From: DASUPK01 sp963695805
GTDB taxonomy: Bacteria > Actinomycetota > Thermoleophilia > Solirubrobacterales > 70-9
DNA: 64,000 bases
Direction: 5' to 3'
NCBI GenBank assembly: GCA_963695805.1
Contig: CAVOHV010000003.1
Span: 248,001-312,000 of the forward strand
The notes beneath the pieces are model-generated. The model had not been told where the DNA came from and searched no databases. It was given only the letters and a program-made list of their open reading frames with translations. The translations under genes were made by a program, and so were the position numbers. Positions 32,735-40,899 of this stretch are shown one piece after another. Within the stretch, counting starts at the first letter, position 1. Each line of letters starts with the position of its first letter.

Positions 32735-33472
32735 ATGGAAGCCACCGCAAACCCCATCGAGCCGGGCCGAGTGATCGGCGAGGCCTTCCAGACCTACCGC
32801 GACCACGCCGGAGCGCTGCTCGGCGGCGCCGTGATCGTGATCGGCCTCGCGGCCGTGATCAACGGCCTCTTCGCTACGTCGGGCAGCCTCGCCTTGGTGG
32901 CCGTCGGGGTCCTGGTCAGCATCGTCGCGGGTGTGCTCTACGCGGGATATGTGGTGAAGCTCGTCCAGGACGTCCGGGACGGCCGCCGCGACTCCAGCGT
33001 CGGCGACCTCTTCTCGGCGGCCGCCCCCTACATCGGGACGCTCTTCCTGAACGGCCTGCTCGCCGGAATCGCGATCACCATCGGCTTCGTCCTGATCATC
33101 GTCCCCGGCCTGATCCTGATCACCATCTGGTCCGTGATCGCCCCCTCGATAGTCGTCGAGGACCGCGGGGTGATCGAGGCGTTCGGCCGCAGTCGCGAGC
33201 TCGTCCGCGGAAACGGCTGGAACGTGTTCGGCGCGATCGTGCTCGCCTTTCTGATCGTGATCGCCGTCTCCATCGTGGCGGGGTTGATCGGTTCGGCACT
33301 CGGTGACGCGGGTCGCGTGGTTCTGCAGACGATCGCCAACGTCCTAACGGCGCCGATCGCCGCGCTGGTCGCGAGCATCCTGTTCTTCGATCTCGGGGGC
33401 GGCGCGGGCGCACCGACGACCGCAACCGAACCTCCCGCCGCGACCGCCGAGCCGCCGGCACCGGCCGCCTAG
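32735..33472 (+). CDS. Multi-span membrane protein, glycerophosphoryl-diester-phosphodiesterase membrane-domain-like
   Basis: 245 residues with about six hydrophobic helices; sequence marks: RVIGEAFQTYRDHAGALLGG, YAGYVVKLVQDVRDGRRDSS, IVPGLILITIWSVIAPSIVV, EDRGVIEAFGRSRELVRGNG. These resemble the GPDPase_memb/YciC-like family of unknown function. The C-terminal 25 residues are Pro/Ala/Thr-rich. ATG 32735 follows GAGGAGAGGGCAACG; a longer frame from 32594 lacks support. Diverges from the SigH-like gene. Confidence 0.7.
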   Translation: MEATANPIEPGRVIGEAFQTYRDHAGALLGGAVIVIGLAAVINGLFATSGSLALVAVGVLVSIVAGVLYAGYVVKLVQDVRDGRRDSSVGDLFSAAAPYIGTLFLNGLLAGIAITIGFVLIIVPGLILITIWSVIAPSIVVEDRGVIEAFGRSRELVRGNGWNVFGAIVLAFLIVIAVSIVAGLIGSALGDAGRVVLQTIANVLTAPIAALVASILFFDLGGGAGAPTTATEPPAATAEPPAPAA

Positions 33473-33479
33473 GCCGGAA

Positions 33480-33959
33480 CTACTCCTCGGGGGTGCAGCT
33501 CTCCCCTTGGGCGCTGCCGATGCGGCCCAGAAGCTCGGTGAGCGTTCGCATCTCGTCCTCGTCGAGGACATCCGCCAGGTGGCGCTCGATGTCCTCGATG
33601 TGCCTTGGGGCCGCGTTCCTGAGCTTGGTCAGCCCGTCATCCGTGAGGATGGCGTAGCTCACGCGGGCGTCCTCCCTGCAGGCGCCCTTCCCGACCAGGC
33701 CCTGATCTTCCAGGCGGTCGAGCAGCCGCGTGATCCCTGACGGCGACAGCCGCAATTCGTTCGCGAGGTCGATGCGTCGCATCCCCTCCTCGCCCGCTCG
33801 CGAGAGCAGCAGCAGGCAGCCGTAGTCGTTGATCGTCAGCCCGTGCTGGGCGACCAGCGAGGCGCTGAGCTCACGGGTGAGGCTCGAGTACGCCGCGGCG
33901 AGGTTCGCAAACACGTCCGTCGACGGAAGTGTTTTAGTTGTCAACTGTTGTGTACTCAA
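33480..33959 (-). CDS. MarR-family transcriptional regulator
   Basis: 159 residues, winged helix: LTINDYGCLLLLSRAGEEGM, RRIDLANELRLSPSGITRLL, DRLEDQGLVGKGACREDARV. A Cys in GACREDAR near the wing may sense oxidants (inference). TTG start at 33959. Diverges from YceI, with two palindromes in or near the gap (33936-33946 and 33978-33989), so it probably represses itself and the yceI-FMN reductase pair. Confidence 0.9.
   Translation of the reverse strand: MSTQQLTTKTLPSTDVFANLAAAYSSLTRELSASLVAQHGLTINDYGCLLLLSRAGEEGMRRIDLANELRLSPSGITRLLDRLEDQGLVGKGACREDARVSYAILTDDGLTKLRNAAPRHIEDIERHLADVLDEDEMRTLTELLGRIGSAQGESCTPEE
33936..33946. promoter_or_regulatory. MarR-type palindrome inside the marR start
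   Basis: AGTTGTCAACT is a perfect 5-1-5 inverted repeat located within the first codons of the MarR gene. It shares the TTG...CAA core with the site at 33978-33989. Confidence 0.45.
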
Positions 33960-33977
33960 GTTCCGCTGCTAAACTGT

Positions 33978-33989
33978 TTGACAGGTCAA
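33978..33989. promoter_or_regulatory. MarR-type operator between marR and yceI
   Basis: TTGACAGGTCAA is a perfect 5-2-5 inverted repeat, and CTGTT/AACAG arms extend it to about 23 bp (33974-33996). It covers the apparent -35 (TTGACA) of yceI and lies just upstream of the marR start. Well placed for dual repression. Confidence 0.6.
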
Positions 33990-34023
33990 CTAACAGCATA
34001 GCCCTCACGAAGGAGACATTCAA

Positions 34024-34569
34024 ATGGCCACAGCACAAGCAGAGTCAACCATCCCGACCGGCATCTGGCAATCCGACCCGATCCACTCGAGCGTGGGATT
34101 CGCGGTCAAGCACGTCGTCGGGACCTTCCGCGGCAGCTTCGACGAGTTCGCGGCCACCCTGACGGACACCGACGGGTCGCCGAAGATCTCCGGCCGCGCG
34201 AAGGTGGAGAGCGTGCAGGTGAAGGATCAGAACCTCCGCGCGCACCTGCTCTCCCCGGAGTTCTTCGACGCCGAGCAGAACCCGGAGATCGTCTTCGAGT
34301 CGAAGAGGATCGAGCGTGACGGCGACCGCGTGGTCGTCGACGGCGAACTGACGGTGAAGGGCGTCACCAAGGAGGTCGTCGCCCGCGGCGAGGTCATCGG
34401 CCCCGCGCCGGGCCCCGATGCCGACAGGCTCGGGATCGATCTCGAGACCATCGTCGACCGGCATGAGTTCGGCCTCGACTGGCAGATGGATCTGCCGGGC
34501 GGTGGCAAGACCCTGGGCGACGACGTGACCCTGACCGTTCACGTCGAGCTCATCAAGCAGGAGGCGTAA
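34024..34569 (+). CDS. YceI-family lipid-binding protein
   Basis: 181 residues, YceI lipocalin-like fold: TGIWQSDPIHSSVGFAVKHV, FRGSFDEFAATLTDTDG, AHLLSPEFFDAEQNPEIVFE, GDRVVVDGELTVKGVTKEVV, LETIVDRHEFGLDWQMDLPG. Binds isoprenoid-type molecules in known members. No signal peptide, so cytoplasmic here. Strong ribosome site AAGGAG. Followed after 5 nt by the FMN reductase and controlled by the divergent MarR gene. Confidence 0.93.
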   Translation: MATAQAESTIPTGIWQSDPIHSSVGFAVKHVVGTFRGSFDEFAATLTDTDGSPKISGRAKVESVQVKDQNLRAHLLSPEFFDAEQNPEIVFESKRIERDGDRVVVDGELTVKGVTKEVVARGEVIGPAPGPDADRLGIDLETIVDRHEFGLDWQMDLPGGGKTLGDDVTLTVHVELIKQEA

Positions 34570-34574
34570 GGGAC

Positions 34575-35141
34575 ATGAAGGTGCTCGCGATTTCAGGAAG
34601 CCTGCGTCGCGACTCCCATAACACCGTGCTCGCGCGGGCGGCGGCGCAATTGCTGCCGCCGTCTGCGGAGCTCGAGATCTTCGATGGGCTGAAGGCCGTC
34701 GAGCCCTACGACGAAGACGACGACGTAGGCGGCGGCCCCAGTGGTGCGGCTCGCCTGCGTGAGGCGATCGAGTCGGCGCACGCCATTCTGATCGCCACCC
34801 CCGAGTACAACTCCTCGATTCCCGGCCAGCTCAAGAACGCCATCGACTGGGTATCGCGACCTCTCGGCGAGAACGCCCTCTGGGGCAAGCCGGCGGCCGT
34901 GGTAGGCGCGAGCACCGGCATGTTCGGCGCCATCTGGTCGCAGGCCGAGGTCCGAAAGGCGCTCAGCGCCAGCGGCGCCCGGGTGATCGAGACGGACCTC
35001 CCCGTCGGGCACGCCGACCAGTCGTTCACGGACGACGGCCGGCTCGCAGACGTGGAGCTGCGCGAGCGGTACATCGAGATCCTCGACGAACTGATCTCCC
35101 TCGCGGAGCAGACTGAAGAGAGCGAGAAGCTCGCGGCCTAG
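34575..35141 (+). CDS. NADPH-dependent FMN reductase (NAD(P)H:quinone/chromate reductase type)
   Basis: 188 residues. Flavin loop ISGSLRRDSHNT (5-16) and the conserved ATPEYNSSIPGQLKNAIDWV are typical of the NADPH_dep_FMN_red family (flavodoxin-like, two-electron quinone or azo reduction). GKPAAVVGASTGMFG lines the cofactor. In operon with YceI under a MarR regulator, which suggests a quinone or electrophile stress response (inference). Stop shares CTAG with rlmB. Confidence 0.9.
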   Translation: MKVLAISGSLRRDSHNTVLARAAAQLLPPSAELEIFDGLKAVEPYDEDDDVGGGPSGAARLREAIESAHAILIATPEYNSSIPGQLKNAIDWVSRPLGENALWGKPAAVVGASTGMFGAIWSQAEVRKALSASGARVIETDLPVGHADQSFTDDGRLADVELRERYIEILDELISLAEQTEESEKLAA

Positions 35142-35806
35142 GCCCGGCGCTGGGCGGTTCGCTGGCGCCGGGCCTCGAAGATGATCACGGCGGCCGCCAC
35201 CGACGCGTTCAGCGAGTCGATCAGGCCGGCCGCCGGGATCGAAATCAGCTCGTCGCAGGCCTCCGCCACGCGCGGGCGCAGCCCCGAGCCCTCGGACCCG
35301 AGGACCAGGACGGCGCGCCCCGACCAGTCGACGTCCGTGTACGGAACTTCGGCCTCCGCGGCCGCCCCATACACCCAGGCGCCCGCTCGCTTCGCCTCGC
35401 CGAGCCAGTCGGCGATGTTGCGCACCCTCGCCACCGGGAGATGCTCGACTGCCCCGGCCGAGGCCTTGCACACCGCTGGGGTCACGGATGCCGCGCGCCG
35501 CTCCGGGATCACCACCCCTGACGCGCCGGCCACCTCGGCCGCCCGGCAAACGGCGCCGAGATTGTGCGGGTCCTGGACCTGGTCCAGGACGACGGCCAGG
35601 GCATCCTCCTGCTCGAGCAGGCCGCCCGGGTCGGCGTAGGGGTAGGGGTCCACCTCCGCCACCGCCCCCTGATGGTCGGGCGAGCCGCAGAGCCGCTCGA
35701 GCTCCTCAGGGGGCGTGTCCGGTGCCCGCCAGACGCGATGGACGCGGCGCCGGCCTCGCTCGGCCTCGGCAACTGGGCGGCGGCCATAGATCCGCTCCCG
35801 CGCCAC
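35138..35806 (-). CDS. rlmB: 23S rRNA 2'-O-methyltransferase RlmB / SpoU family
   Basis: 222 residues. N-terminal substrate-binding part begins IYGRRPVAEAERG; the SPOUT knot motifs are LDQVQDPHNLGAVCRAAEVA, LVLGSEGSGLRPRVAEACDE and ISIPAAGLIDSLNASVAAAV. Methylates G2251-type ribose in 23S rRNA. GTG 35806 shares one base with the cysS stop (TAGTG), so the two are co-translated; the cysS-rlmB pair is common in Actinobacteria. Confidence 0.92.
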   Translation of the reverse strand: MARERIYGRRPVAEAERGRRRVHRVWRAPDTPPEELERLCGSPDHQGAVAEVDPYPYADPGGLLEQEDALAVVLDQVQDPHNLGAVCRAAEVAGASGVVIPERRAASVTPAVCKASAGAVEHLPVARVRNIADWLGEAKRAGAWVYGAAAEAEVPYTDVDWSGRAVLVLGSEGSGLRPRVAEACDELISIPAAGLIDSLNASVAAAVIIFEARRQRTAQRRA

Positions 35807-37155
35807 TAGCGGCGGCGGACCAGCCGGGCGCCCCCCGCCTCGTCGCGGACCTCCCAGCCCATCCCGGCGAGCTCGTCGCGGAGCTCGTCGGCACGGCCGT
35901 AGTCCTTCGCCGCGCGGGCCTTCTCCCGCTCCTCGAGCAGGTCCAGGGCCGCAGCCGGCGCCGCCTCGTCTTCGTCGATCAACGAATCGAGCCCCAGCAG
36001 CGGCAGGAGCTCGGTCAGCACCTCGCGGGCCCCGGATAGCTCCCGCTTGTTTCCCTCGTTGACGATCTCGAAGAGGACGGCGAAGGCCTGCGGCGTGTTG
36101 AAGTCGTCAGCCAGGGCGTCGAGGAAGGCCTGGCGTTTCTCCCGTAGGAACTCGTCCGGCTGGCCGGAGGGGGCGTCACGGAAGTAGTTGCGGATCCGGT
36201 CGACACGGGCGGCTGCCTCCTGGAGCTGCTCGTCCGAGAAGGCGAGCGGCTGGCGGTAGTGGCCGGAGATCAGGTAGGCGACCACGGTCTGCCCGCCGTA
36301 GCGCTCGACGGCATCCGAGAGCTGGAAGATGTTGCCCACGGACTTCGACATCTTCTCCTCGTCGAGCTGCACCAGGCCGTTGTGCATCCAGATCTCGGCG
36401 AGCGGAACCCCCCGGGCGGCCTCGGTCTGCGCGATCTCGTTCTCATGGTGGGGGAAGACGAGGTCGATGCCGCCGCCGTGGATCGCGAAGTCGGGCCCGA
36501 GCTCCTTCTCCGACATCGCCGAGCACTCGATGTGCCAGCCGGGCCGGCCCTGGCCCCAGGGCGAGTCCCAGGAGGTGTCCTCTCCCTCCTTGTGGCCCTT
36601 CCAGAGCGCAAAGTCGAGCGGGTCCTCCTTGAGTGAGGCCGTGCCCGCCTCCTCCCCCTGGTCCATCTCGGCTGGATCGCGATTGGAGAGCTTTCCGTAG
36701 TCGTCGAAGCTGCGGACGCGGAAGTAGACGTCGCCGTTCGCCTGGTAGGCGTGCCCCGAGTCGATCAGCGCACCGATCAGGGAGACGATCTCCCCGATCG
36801 TCCCCGAGGCGAGCGGCTCGGCATCGGGACGCTCGAGTCCGAGCGCATCGGTGTCCACGACGTACGCGGCGGTCATCTCTGCGGCGTACTCGGCCGAAGC
36901 CTCACCGGCCTGCCTCGCGGCGTCGTAGATCTTGTCGTTGATGTCGGTGACGTTGATGACCAGCTTCGCCCTCAGGCCCTCGTGCTCCAGGAACCGCTTG
37001 AGCAGGGTGAAGATGACGTACGGGCGGGCGTTGCCGATGTGGATGCGGCCGTAGACGGTCGGGCCGCAGGCGTAGATCCCGACCTCGCCTCGGTCGTCGG
37101 GCCGGAGGTCGCGCGCCTCCCCGCTGAGGGTGTCCTGGATGCGAATGGGACTCAC
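35806..37155 (-). CDS. cysS: Cysteinyl-tRNA synthetase
   Basis: 449 residues, class I synthetase. YACGPTVYGRIHIGNARPYV holds the zinc Cys30 and the HIGN box (39-42); other zinc ligands are Cys211 in GWHIECSAMS and the His of FPHHENEIAQ; KMSKS at 268-272. Charges tRNA-Cys. GTG 37155 lies 8 nt after TAGCAT with no ribosome site, so the mRNA is probably leaderless. Forms an operon with rlmB. Confidence 0.96.
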   Translation of the reverse strand: MSPIRIQDTLSGEARDLRPDDRGEVGIYACGPTVYGRIHIGNARPYVIFTLLKRFLEHEGLRAKLVINVTDINDKIYDAARQAGEASAEYAAEMTAAYVVDTDALGLERPDAEPLASGTIGEIVSLIGALIDSGHAYQANGDVYFRVRSFDDYGKLSNRDPAEMDQGEEAGTASLKEDPLDFALWKGHKEGEDTSWDSPWGQGRPGWHIECSAMSEKELGPDFAIHGGGIDLVFPHHENEIAQTEAARGVPLAEIWMHNGLVQLDEEKMSKSVGNIFQLSDAVERYGGQTVVAYLISGHYRQPLAFSDEQLQEAAARVDRIRNYFRDAPSGQPDEFLREKRQAFLDALADDFNTPQAFAVLFEIVNEGNKRELSGAREVLTELLPLLGLDSLIDEDEAAPAAALDLLEEREKARAAKDYGRADELRDELAGMGWEVRDEAGGARLVRRR

Positions 37156-37311
37156 GGCCGCGGATGCTATTTAGGGCCTGTCCCGCTAGGGAGTCCGCAC
37201 CCCTGGATGCGCCCCAGTACCGGCGCTGGATCGCGCATATTCCGCCGGGAATCGGTTCAGAAAGTGGACGTGGGCGGGAACAACCGTTCGGGGCGGTACC
37301 CTGACGGGGCC

Positions 37312-38670
37312 TTGACTGAGGTCTCGTCGGAGGGGCAGCGACTGCATGAGGTGGAGGCGGCTTTCGCCTCCCTCCACGAGCGCTACCTCGGTGCGGACCC
37401 CGGCTTCCACGCCAGCTACAGGATCGAGCTCGACGACCTCGGCCTGAGCTGGGCTGTCGAGCTCGACGAGGATCGGTGCACGGTCACCGTCTCCCCTGAG
37501 CGCGATCCCGATGCGATCATCGGAACGGACGCGGCGACCTGGCTCGGGCTCCGCGAGGGCCAGGTCTCCGGCCTCGACGCGTTCCGCTCGCGGCGGCTCT
37601 GGGCGAGGGGGAACCTCGACCTCGCCGTCGCCTTCGAGGGCTTCTTCCAGCGGCCGCACGGCCGTCCGCCGCTGCTTCGCATCCACGAGGTGCGGGCCGG
37701 CAAGGCCCGGATCTCCACCCTGACCGCGGGCGACGGGATCGAGACGGTGATCCTGATTCACGGCCTGGGCAGCAACAAGACGAGCTTCTACGAGACGGTC
37801 TCGGCCCTCACTCCGCACCACACCGTCCACGCGATCGACCTGCCCGGGTTCGGCTCCTCCTCAAAGCCGCTTCGCGCGCCGTACGACGCGCCCTGGTTCG
37901 CCCGGTCGGTCACCCGATTCATGGACGCCATGGGGATCGAACGCGCCCACCTCGTCGGCAACTCGCTCGGCGGCCGGGTCGCGATCGAGGTCGGCCTCCG
38001 CGAGCCGGGGCGGGTTCAGAGCCTCAGCCTGCTCTGCCCGTCGATGGCCTGGCGCCGGCGCCGACACTTCGTCCCGATCGTGAAGCTGCTGCGGCCGGAG
38101 CTGGCCGCCATCCCCCACAGCTTCGGCGGAGCGCTGGTGCGCCAGCAGTTCTGGGGCATGTTCTCGCGGCCCGAGCGGATCCATCCGTCCGCCGCCGACG
38201 TCGCCGTCGAGGAGTTCCTGCGGACGTATCGCTCGGCGGACACGAGGGTGGCGTTCAGCGCCTCGGCCCGCCACATCTACCTCGAGGAACCGGATGGCCC
38301 GCGTGGCTTCTACACCCGGCTGCGGGAGCTGGAGCCGCCGGCGATGTTCGTCTGGGGCGACGAGGACCCGGTCGTGCCCCTCGCCTTCTCGCGATATGTG
38401 AGCGACGCGCTGCCGGACGCCCGACAGGTCGTCCTCGAGCAGTGCGGGCACGTCCCACAGGTCGAGCATCCCGTCGACGCCAACGCGCTGGTCCACGACT
38501 TCATCGGGCACGGCCAGGCATCGGCGCGCGAGCGCGCCGCCAAGCGGCTCGGCCGCGCCGCCCGTCGTCTGCAGGGCAGGATCAATGGCAACGGCCGTCC
38601 CAATGGAGCCGCCGCCCGCAGCGCAGATCCGTCGGAGATCGCCGCCGACGCAGAGGACGCTGCCGCCTAG
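37312..38670 (+). CDS. Fusion of an SCP2-like sterol-carrier domain and an alpha/beta hydrolase
   Basis: 452 residues. Residues about 15-125 have SCP2/sterol-carrier features (SYRIELDDLGLSWAVELDED, TVTVSPERDPDAIIGTDAAT, GQVSGLDAFRSRRLWARGNL). From about 135 an alpha/beta hydrolase follows: VILIHGLGSNKTSFYETV, DLPGFGSS, LVGNSLGGRVAIEVG with the nucleophile, WGDEDPVVP and QCGHVPQVEHP. The last 60 residues are basic and disordered. A lipid-binding domain fused to a hydrolase suggests a lipid ester substrate. TTG 37312 sits 9 nt after TACCCT; GTG 37264 or 37270 are alternatives. Confidence 0.82.
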   Translation: MTEVSSEGQRLHEVEAAFASLHERYLGADPGFHASYRIELDDLGLSWAVELDEDRCTVTVSPERDPDAIIGTDAATWLGLREGQVSGLDAFRSRRLWARGNLDLAVAFEGFFQRPHGRPPLLRIHEVRAGKARISTLTAGDGIETVILIHGLGSNKTSFYETVSALTPHHTVHAIDLPGFGSSSKPLRAPYDAPWFARSVTRFMDAMGIERAHLVGNSLGGRVAIEVGLREPGRVQSLSLLCPSMAWRRRRHFVPIVKLLRPELAAIPHSFGGALVRQQFWGMFSRPERIHPSAADVAVEEFLRTYRSADTRVAFSASARHIYLEEPDGPRGFYTRLRELEPPAMFVWGDEDPVVPLAFSRYVSDALPDARQVVLEQCGHVPQVEHPVDANALVHDFIGHGQASARERAAKRLGRAARRLQGRINGNGRPNGAAARSADPSEIAADAEDAAA

Positions 38671-38697
38671 CCGTTTACAAGACCTAGAATCGGAGCC

Positions 38698-39633
38698 ATG
38701 GCAGAGACAGGCGCCGGCACCGTCACGTCGGATGGAGAGACACAGCGTCAGAACGGCGGCGACCCCGGACAAAAGCCCGATGGCGGTTCCGGGGGGCCGT
38801 CATTGCTGCGGCGCTTCGTCAACGAGCTCCAGAGCCGGCTGACCGCCGATCTCGACGATCGCGACCCCGACTTCATCCGCGAGAACCTCTCGCTCACCTG
38901 GCTCTTGGCCACCATCTGGTTCCGGGGCGAGGTCCGGGACATGGAGCGGATTCCCGAGGAGGGTCCCGTGCTCCTGGTGGGCAACCACTCGGGAGGCAAC
39001 ATCACCCCGGACACGATCGTCTTCACGCTGGCCTTCAACACCTATTTCGGGGTCGAGCGGCCCTTCTACCAGCTCGCCCACAACCTGGTGCTGACCTCCC
39101 CCGTCGGTCCCTTCCTGCGGAAGTTCGGGACCGTCGCGGCATCACAGGAGAACGCGCGCAAGGCCCTCGACTCCGGAGCGGCGGTGCTCGTCTACCCGGG
39201 CGGCGACTGGGAGGTGAGCCGGCCCACCTGGGAGGCGAACCGGATCGACTTCGCGGGCCGCAAGGGCTTCATCAAACTCGCCCTCGACTCAGGGGTTCCG
39301 ATCGTCCCGATCGTCTCCGTGGGAGGCCAGGAGACCGCGGTGTTCCTCAGCCACGGCGACCGGCTCGCCAAGCTGCTTCGCCTGGACAAGCTCGTGCGGC
39401 TGAAGACACTGCCGGTGAACCTCTCGCTGCCCTGGATCGTCAACATCGGCGACTTTCTGGGTCACCTCCCTCTGCCCGCCAAGATCACGGTGCAGGTGAT
39501 GGAGCCGATCGACCTGAGCGAGCGCTACGGATCGGCTCCGGACATCGACCGGATCTACGAGGACGTCACCGGGCAGATGCAGGACCAGCTCAACGAACTC
39601 GCCGCCGAGCGCCGCCTGCCCGTCGTCGGGTAG
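38698..39633 (+). CDS. Lysophospholipid acyltransferase-family protein
   Basis: 311 residues. After a disordered 40-residue lead come LLVGNHSGGNITPDTIVFTL (the NHxxxxxxD acyltransferase motif, here slightly longer than HX4D), ENARKALDSGAAVLVYPGGD (motif III variant, YPGGDWE instead of FPEGT) and PIVPIVSVGG. Such variants resemble diacylglycerol acyltransferase-type or phage-like acyltransferases; the substrate is not determined. ATG 38698 follows TAGAAT by 7 nt, so leaderless. Next to two lipid-type genes. Confidence 0.85.
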   Translation: MAETGAGTVTSDGETQRQNGGDPGQKPDGGSGGPSLLRRFVNELQSRLTADLDDRDPDFIRENLSLTWLLATIWFRGEVRDMERIPEEGPVLLVGNHSGGNITPDTIVFTLAFNTYFGVERPFYQLAHNLVLTSPVGPFLRKFGTVAASQENARKALDSGAAVLVYPGGDWEVSRPTWEANRIDFAGRKGFIKLALDSGVPIVPIVSVGGQETAVFLSHGDRLAKLLRLDKLVRLKTLPVNLSLPWIVNIGDFLGHLPLPAKITVQVMEPIDLSERYGSAPDIDRIYEDVTGQMQDQLNELAAERRLPVVG

Positions 39634-39642
39634 GGATCTGGC

Positions 39643-40104
39643 GTGAGGATCGAGCAGAAGGTCACGGTCGACGCCCCCCGCCACCTGGTCTGGGAGTACG
39701 TCACCGAGCCCGCCAACTATCCGGTGTTCATCGACGGCCTGACCCGCTGGGACGTCGCCGGGGACCGTCACAAGGGCCTCGGCGCCCGTTACCGGATGCT
39801 GATCCGCGTCGGTGCCGCGGATGTCGGCGGCCTGATCGAGATCGTCGAGTGGCAGCCCGAGGGCGACATGGCCTGGAGCTCGGTGACGGGCGTCGATCAG
39901 AGAGGCCGGTGGAGGCTGCGGGATCTCGGGGACGACCGGACGAGGGTCACATTCAGATTCCAGTACGGGGTGGCGGGCGGAGGGATCACGGGGCTGATCG
40001 CCGAGCGGGTGGCCGCGATCTCGCTGAACCGCCGTTTCCGCCTCTCGCTGCTCAACCTGAAGCGCGCAGTTGAGGAGCAGGCCATCGAGGTCACGGCCAC
40101 CTAG
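39643..40104 (+). CDS. SRPBCC-family protein
   Basis: 153 residues, START-like fold: EQKVTVDAPRHLVWEYVTEP, GLGARYRMLIRVGAADVGGL, DMAWSSVTGVDQRGRWRLRD, ending in the C-terminal helix LNLKRAVEEQAIEV. Ligand unknown. GTG start 9 nt after the acyltransferase stop, so probably one transcription unit with it. Confidence 0.8.
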   Translation: MRIEQKVTVDAPRHLVWEYVTEPANYPVFIDGLTRWDVAGDRHKGLGARYRMLIRVGAADVGGLIEIVEWQPEGDMAWSSVTGVDQRGRWRLRDLGDDRTRVTFRFQYGVAGGGITGLIAERVAAISLNRRFRLSLLNLKRAVEEQAIEVTAT

Positions 40105-40112
40105 GCCGGTCT

Positions 40113-40736
40113 TCAGTAGGTCCGCAGCCGCCGGCCGCCCACGTAATGGGTGCCCGCCGGGTCGCTTGCCGCAGGCCGCTCGGCGATCCGTCGCTGGGCG
40201 AGCTCGTCGACGTTTGCGGCCTCCGCTCTCTCCTCGGCCTCCCGCTGGAGCCTGCTGTCCTCTTCGCTGAGCGCCGCTGCCGCCTCCGCCCGGGCGCGCG
40301 CCTCGGCCTCCCTGGCGACGCGGTCGGCGAGCCGTCGCAATCTCTCCTCCGACTCCGTGCGGGCCTCTTCGCCGGCCTCGCGAACCCGCTCGTCCATCTC
40401 CCGGCGGAGCCGTCCCAGCTCTGCTCTGTGCCCCTGCGCCGCCTCGGCGCGCTCCTCCGCCGCAATCGCCCTCTGCTCCGCCTCGTTGAGCCGGTTCCTG
40501 AGATCCGCCAGCTCGTGCTCGGCCTCTCCCGCCTTCGTCTCCGCTCGTTGCCGGCGCTCCAACGCGTCCTTCAGAGCCGCGTCGAGCCGCGCCATCCGGC
40601 GCTCGACCTCCTGAGCTCGCGCCGCGGCCTCCTCGGCCCGCTGACGTGCACCCTGCACGGCTCCCTGGGCCTTCGCAGTCAGGTCCTGCTCCACCCGCCT
40701 GGCCCGGTCGATCGCCTCGCTCGCCGCGGCGCGCAT
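40113..40736 (-). CDS. Alanine/glutamate-rich coiled-coil protein
   Basis: 207 residues from ATG 40736, almost entirely a long coiled coil (AERRQ/EAE-rich), ending ASDPAGTHYVGGRRLRTY. The same coil continues in frame upstream for 46 codons (PIRAEIDQARAATERFRAKA) to an ATC at 40874 that has GGAGGA four bases before it, yet no ATG, GTG or TTG occurs in between; see findings. Follows the acyl-CoA ligase gene on the same strand. Function unknown; may be a scaffold or DivIVA-like helper. Confidence 0.7.
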   Translation of the reverse strand: MRAAASEAIDRARRVEQDLTAKAQGAVQGARQRAEEAAARAQEVERRMARLDAALKDALERRQRAETKAGEAEHELADLRNRLNEAEQRAIAAEERAEAAQGHRAELGRLRREMDERVREAGEEARTESEERLRRLADRVAREAEARARAEAAAALSEEDSRLQREAEERAEAANVDELAQRRIAERPAASDPAGTHYVGGRRLRTY

Positions 40737-40899
40737 GGTCTCGGCCGCCGCCTCGGCAGCCGCCGCCTCCTCACGGGCCTTCGTCTCGCGGGCGCGCAGC
40801 TCCTGGATCAGTTCCGTCGCCTTGGCGCGGAAACGCTCGGTCGCGGCACGAGCCTGGTCGATCTCGGCTCGGATGGGTCCTCCAGTCGGCTCGGTCTGC

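Noticed and set aside
36751..37311. Upstream extension of the SCP2-hydrolase frame to 36751
   Set aside because: It runs antisense through cysS, has no domain match and is separated from the real start by a leaderless-type promoter.
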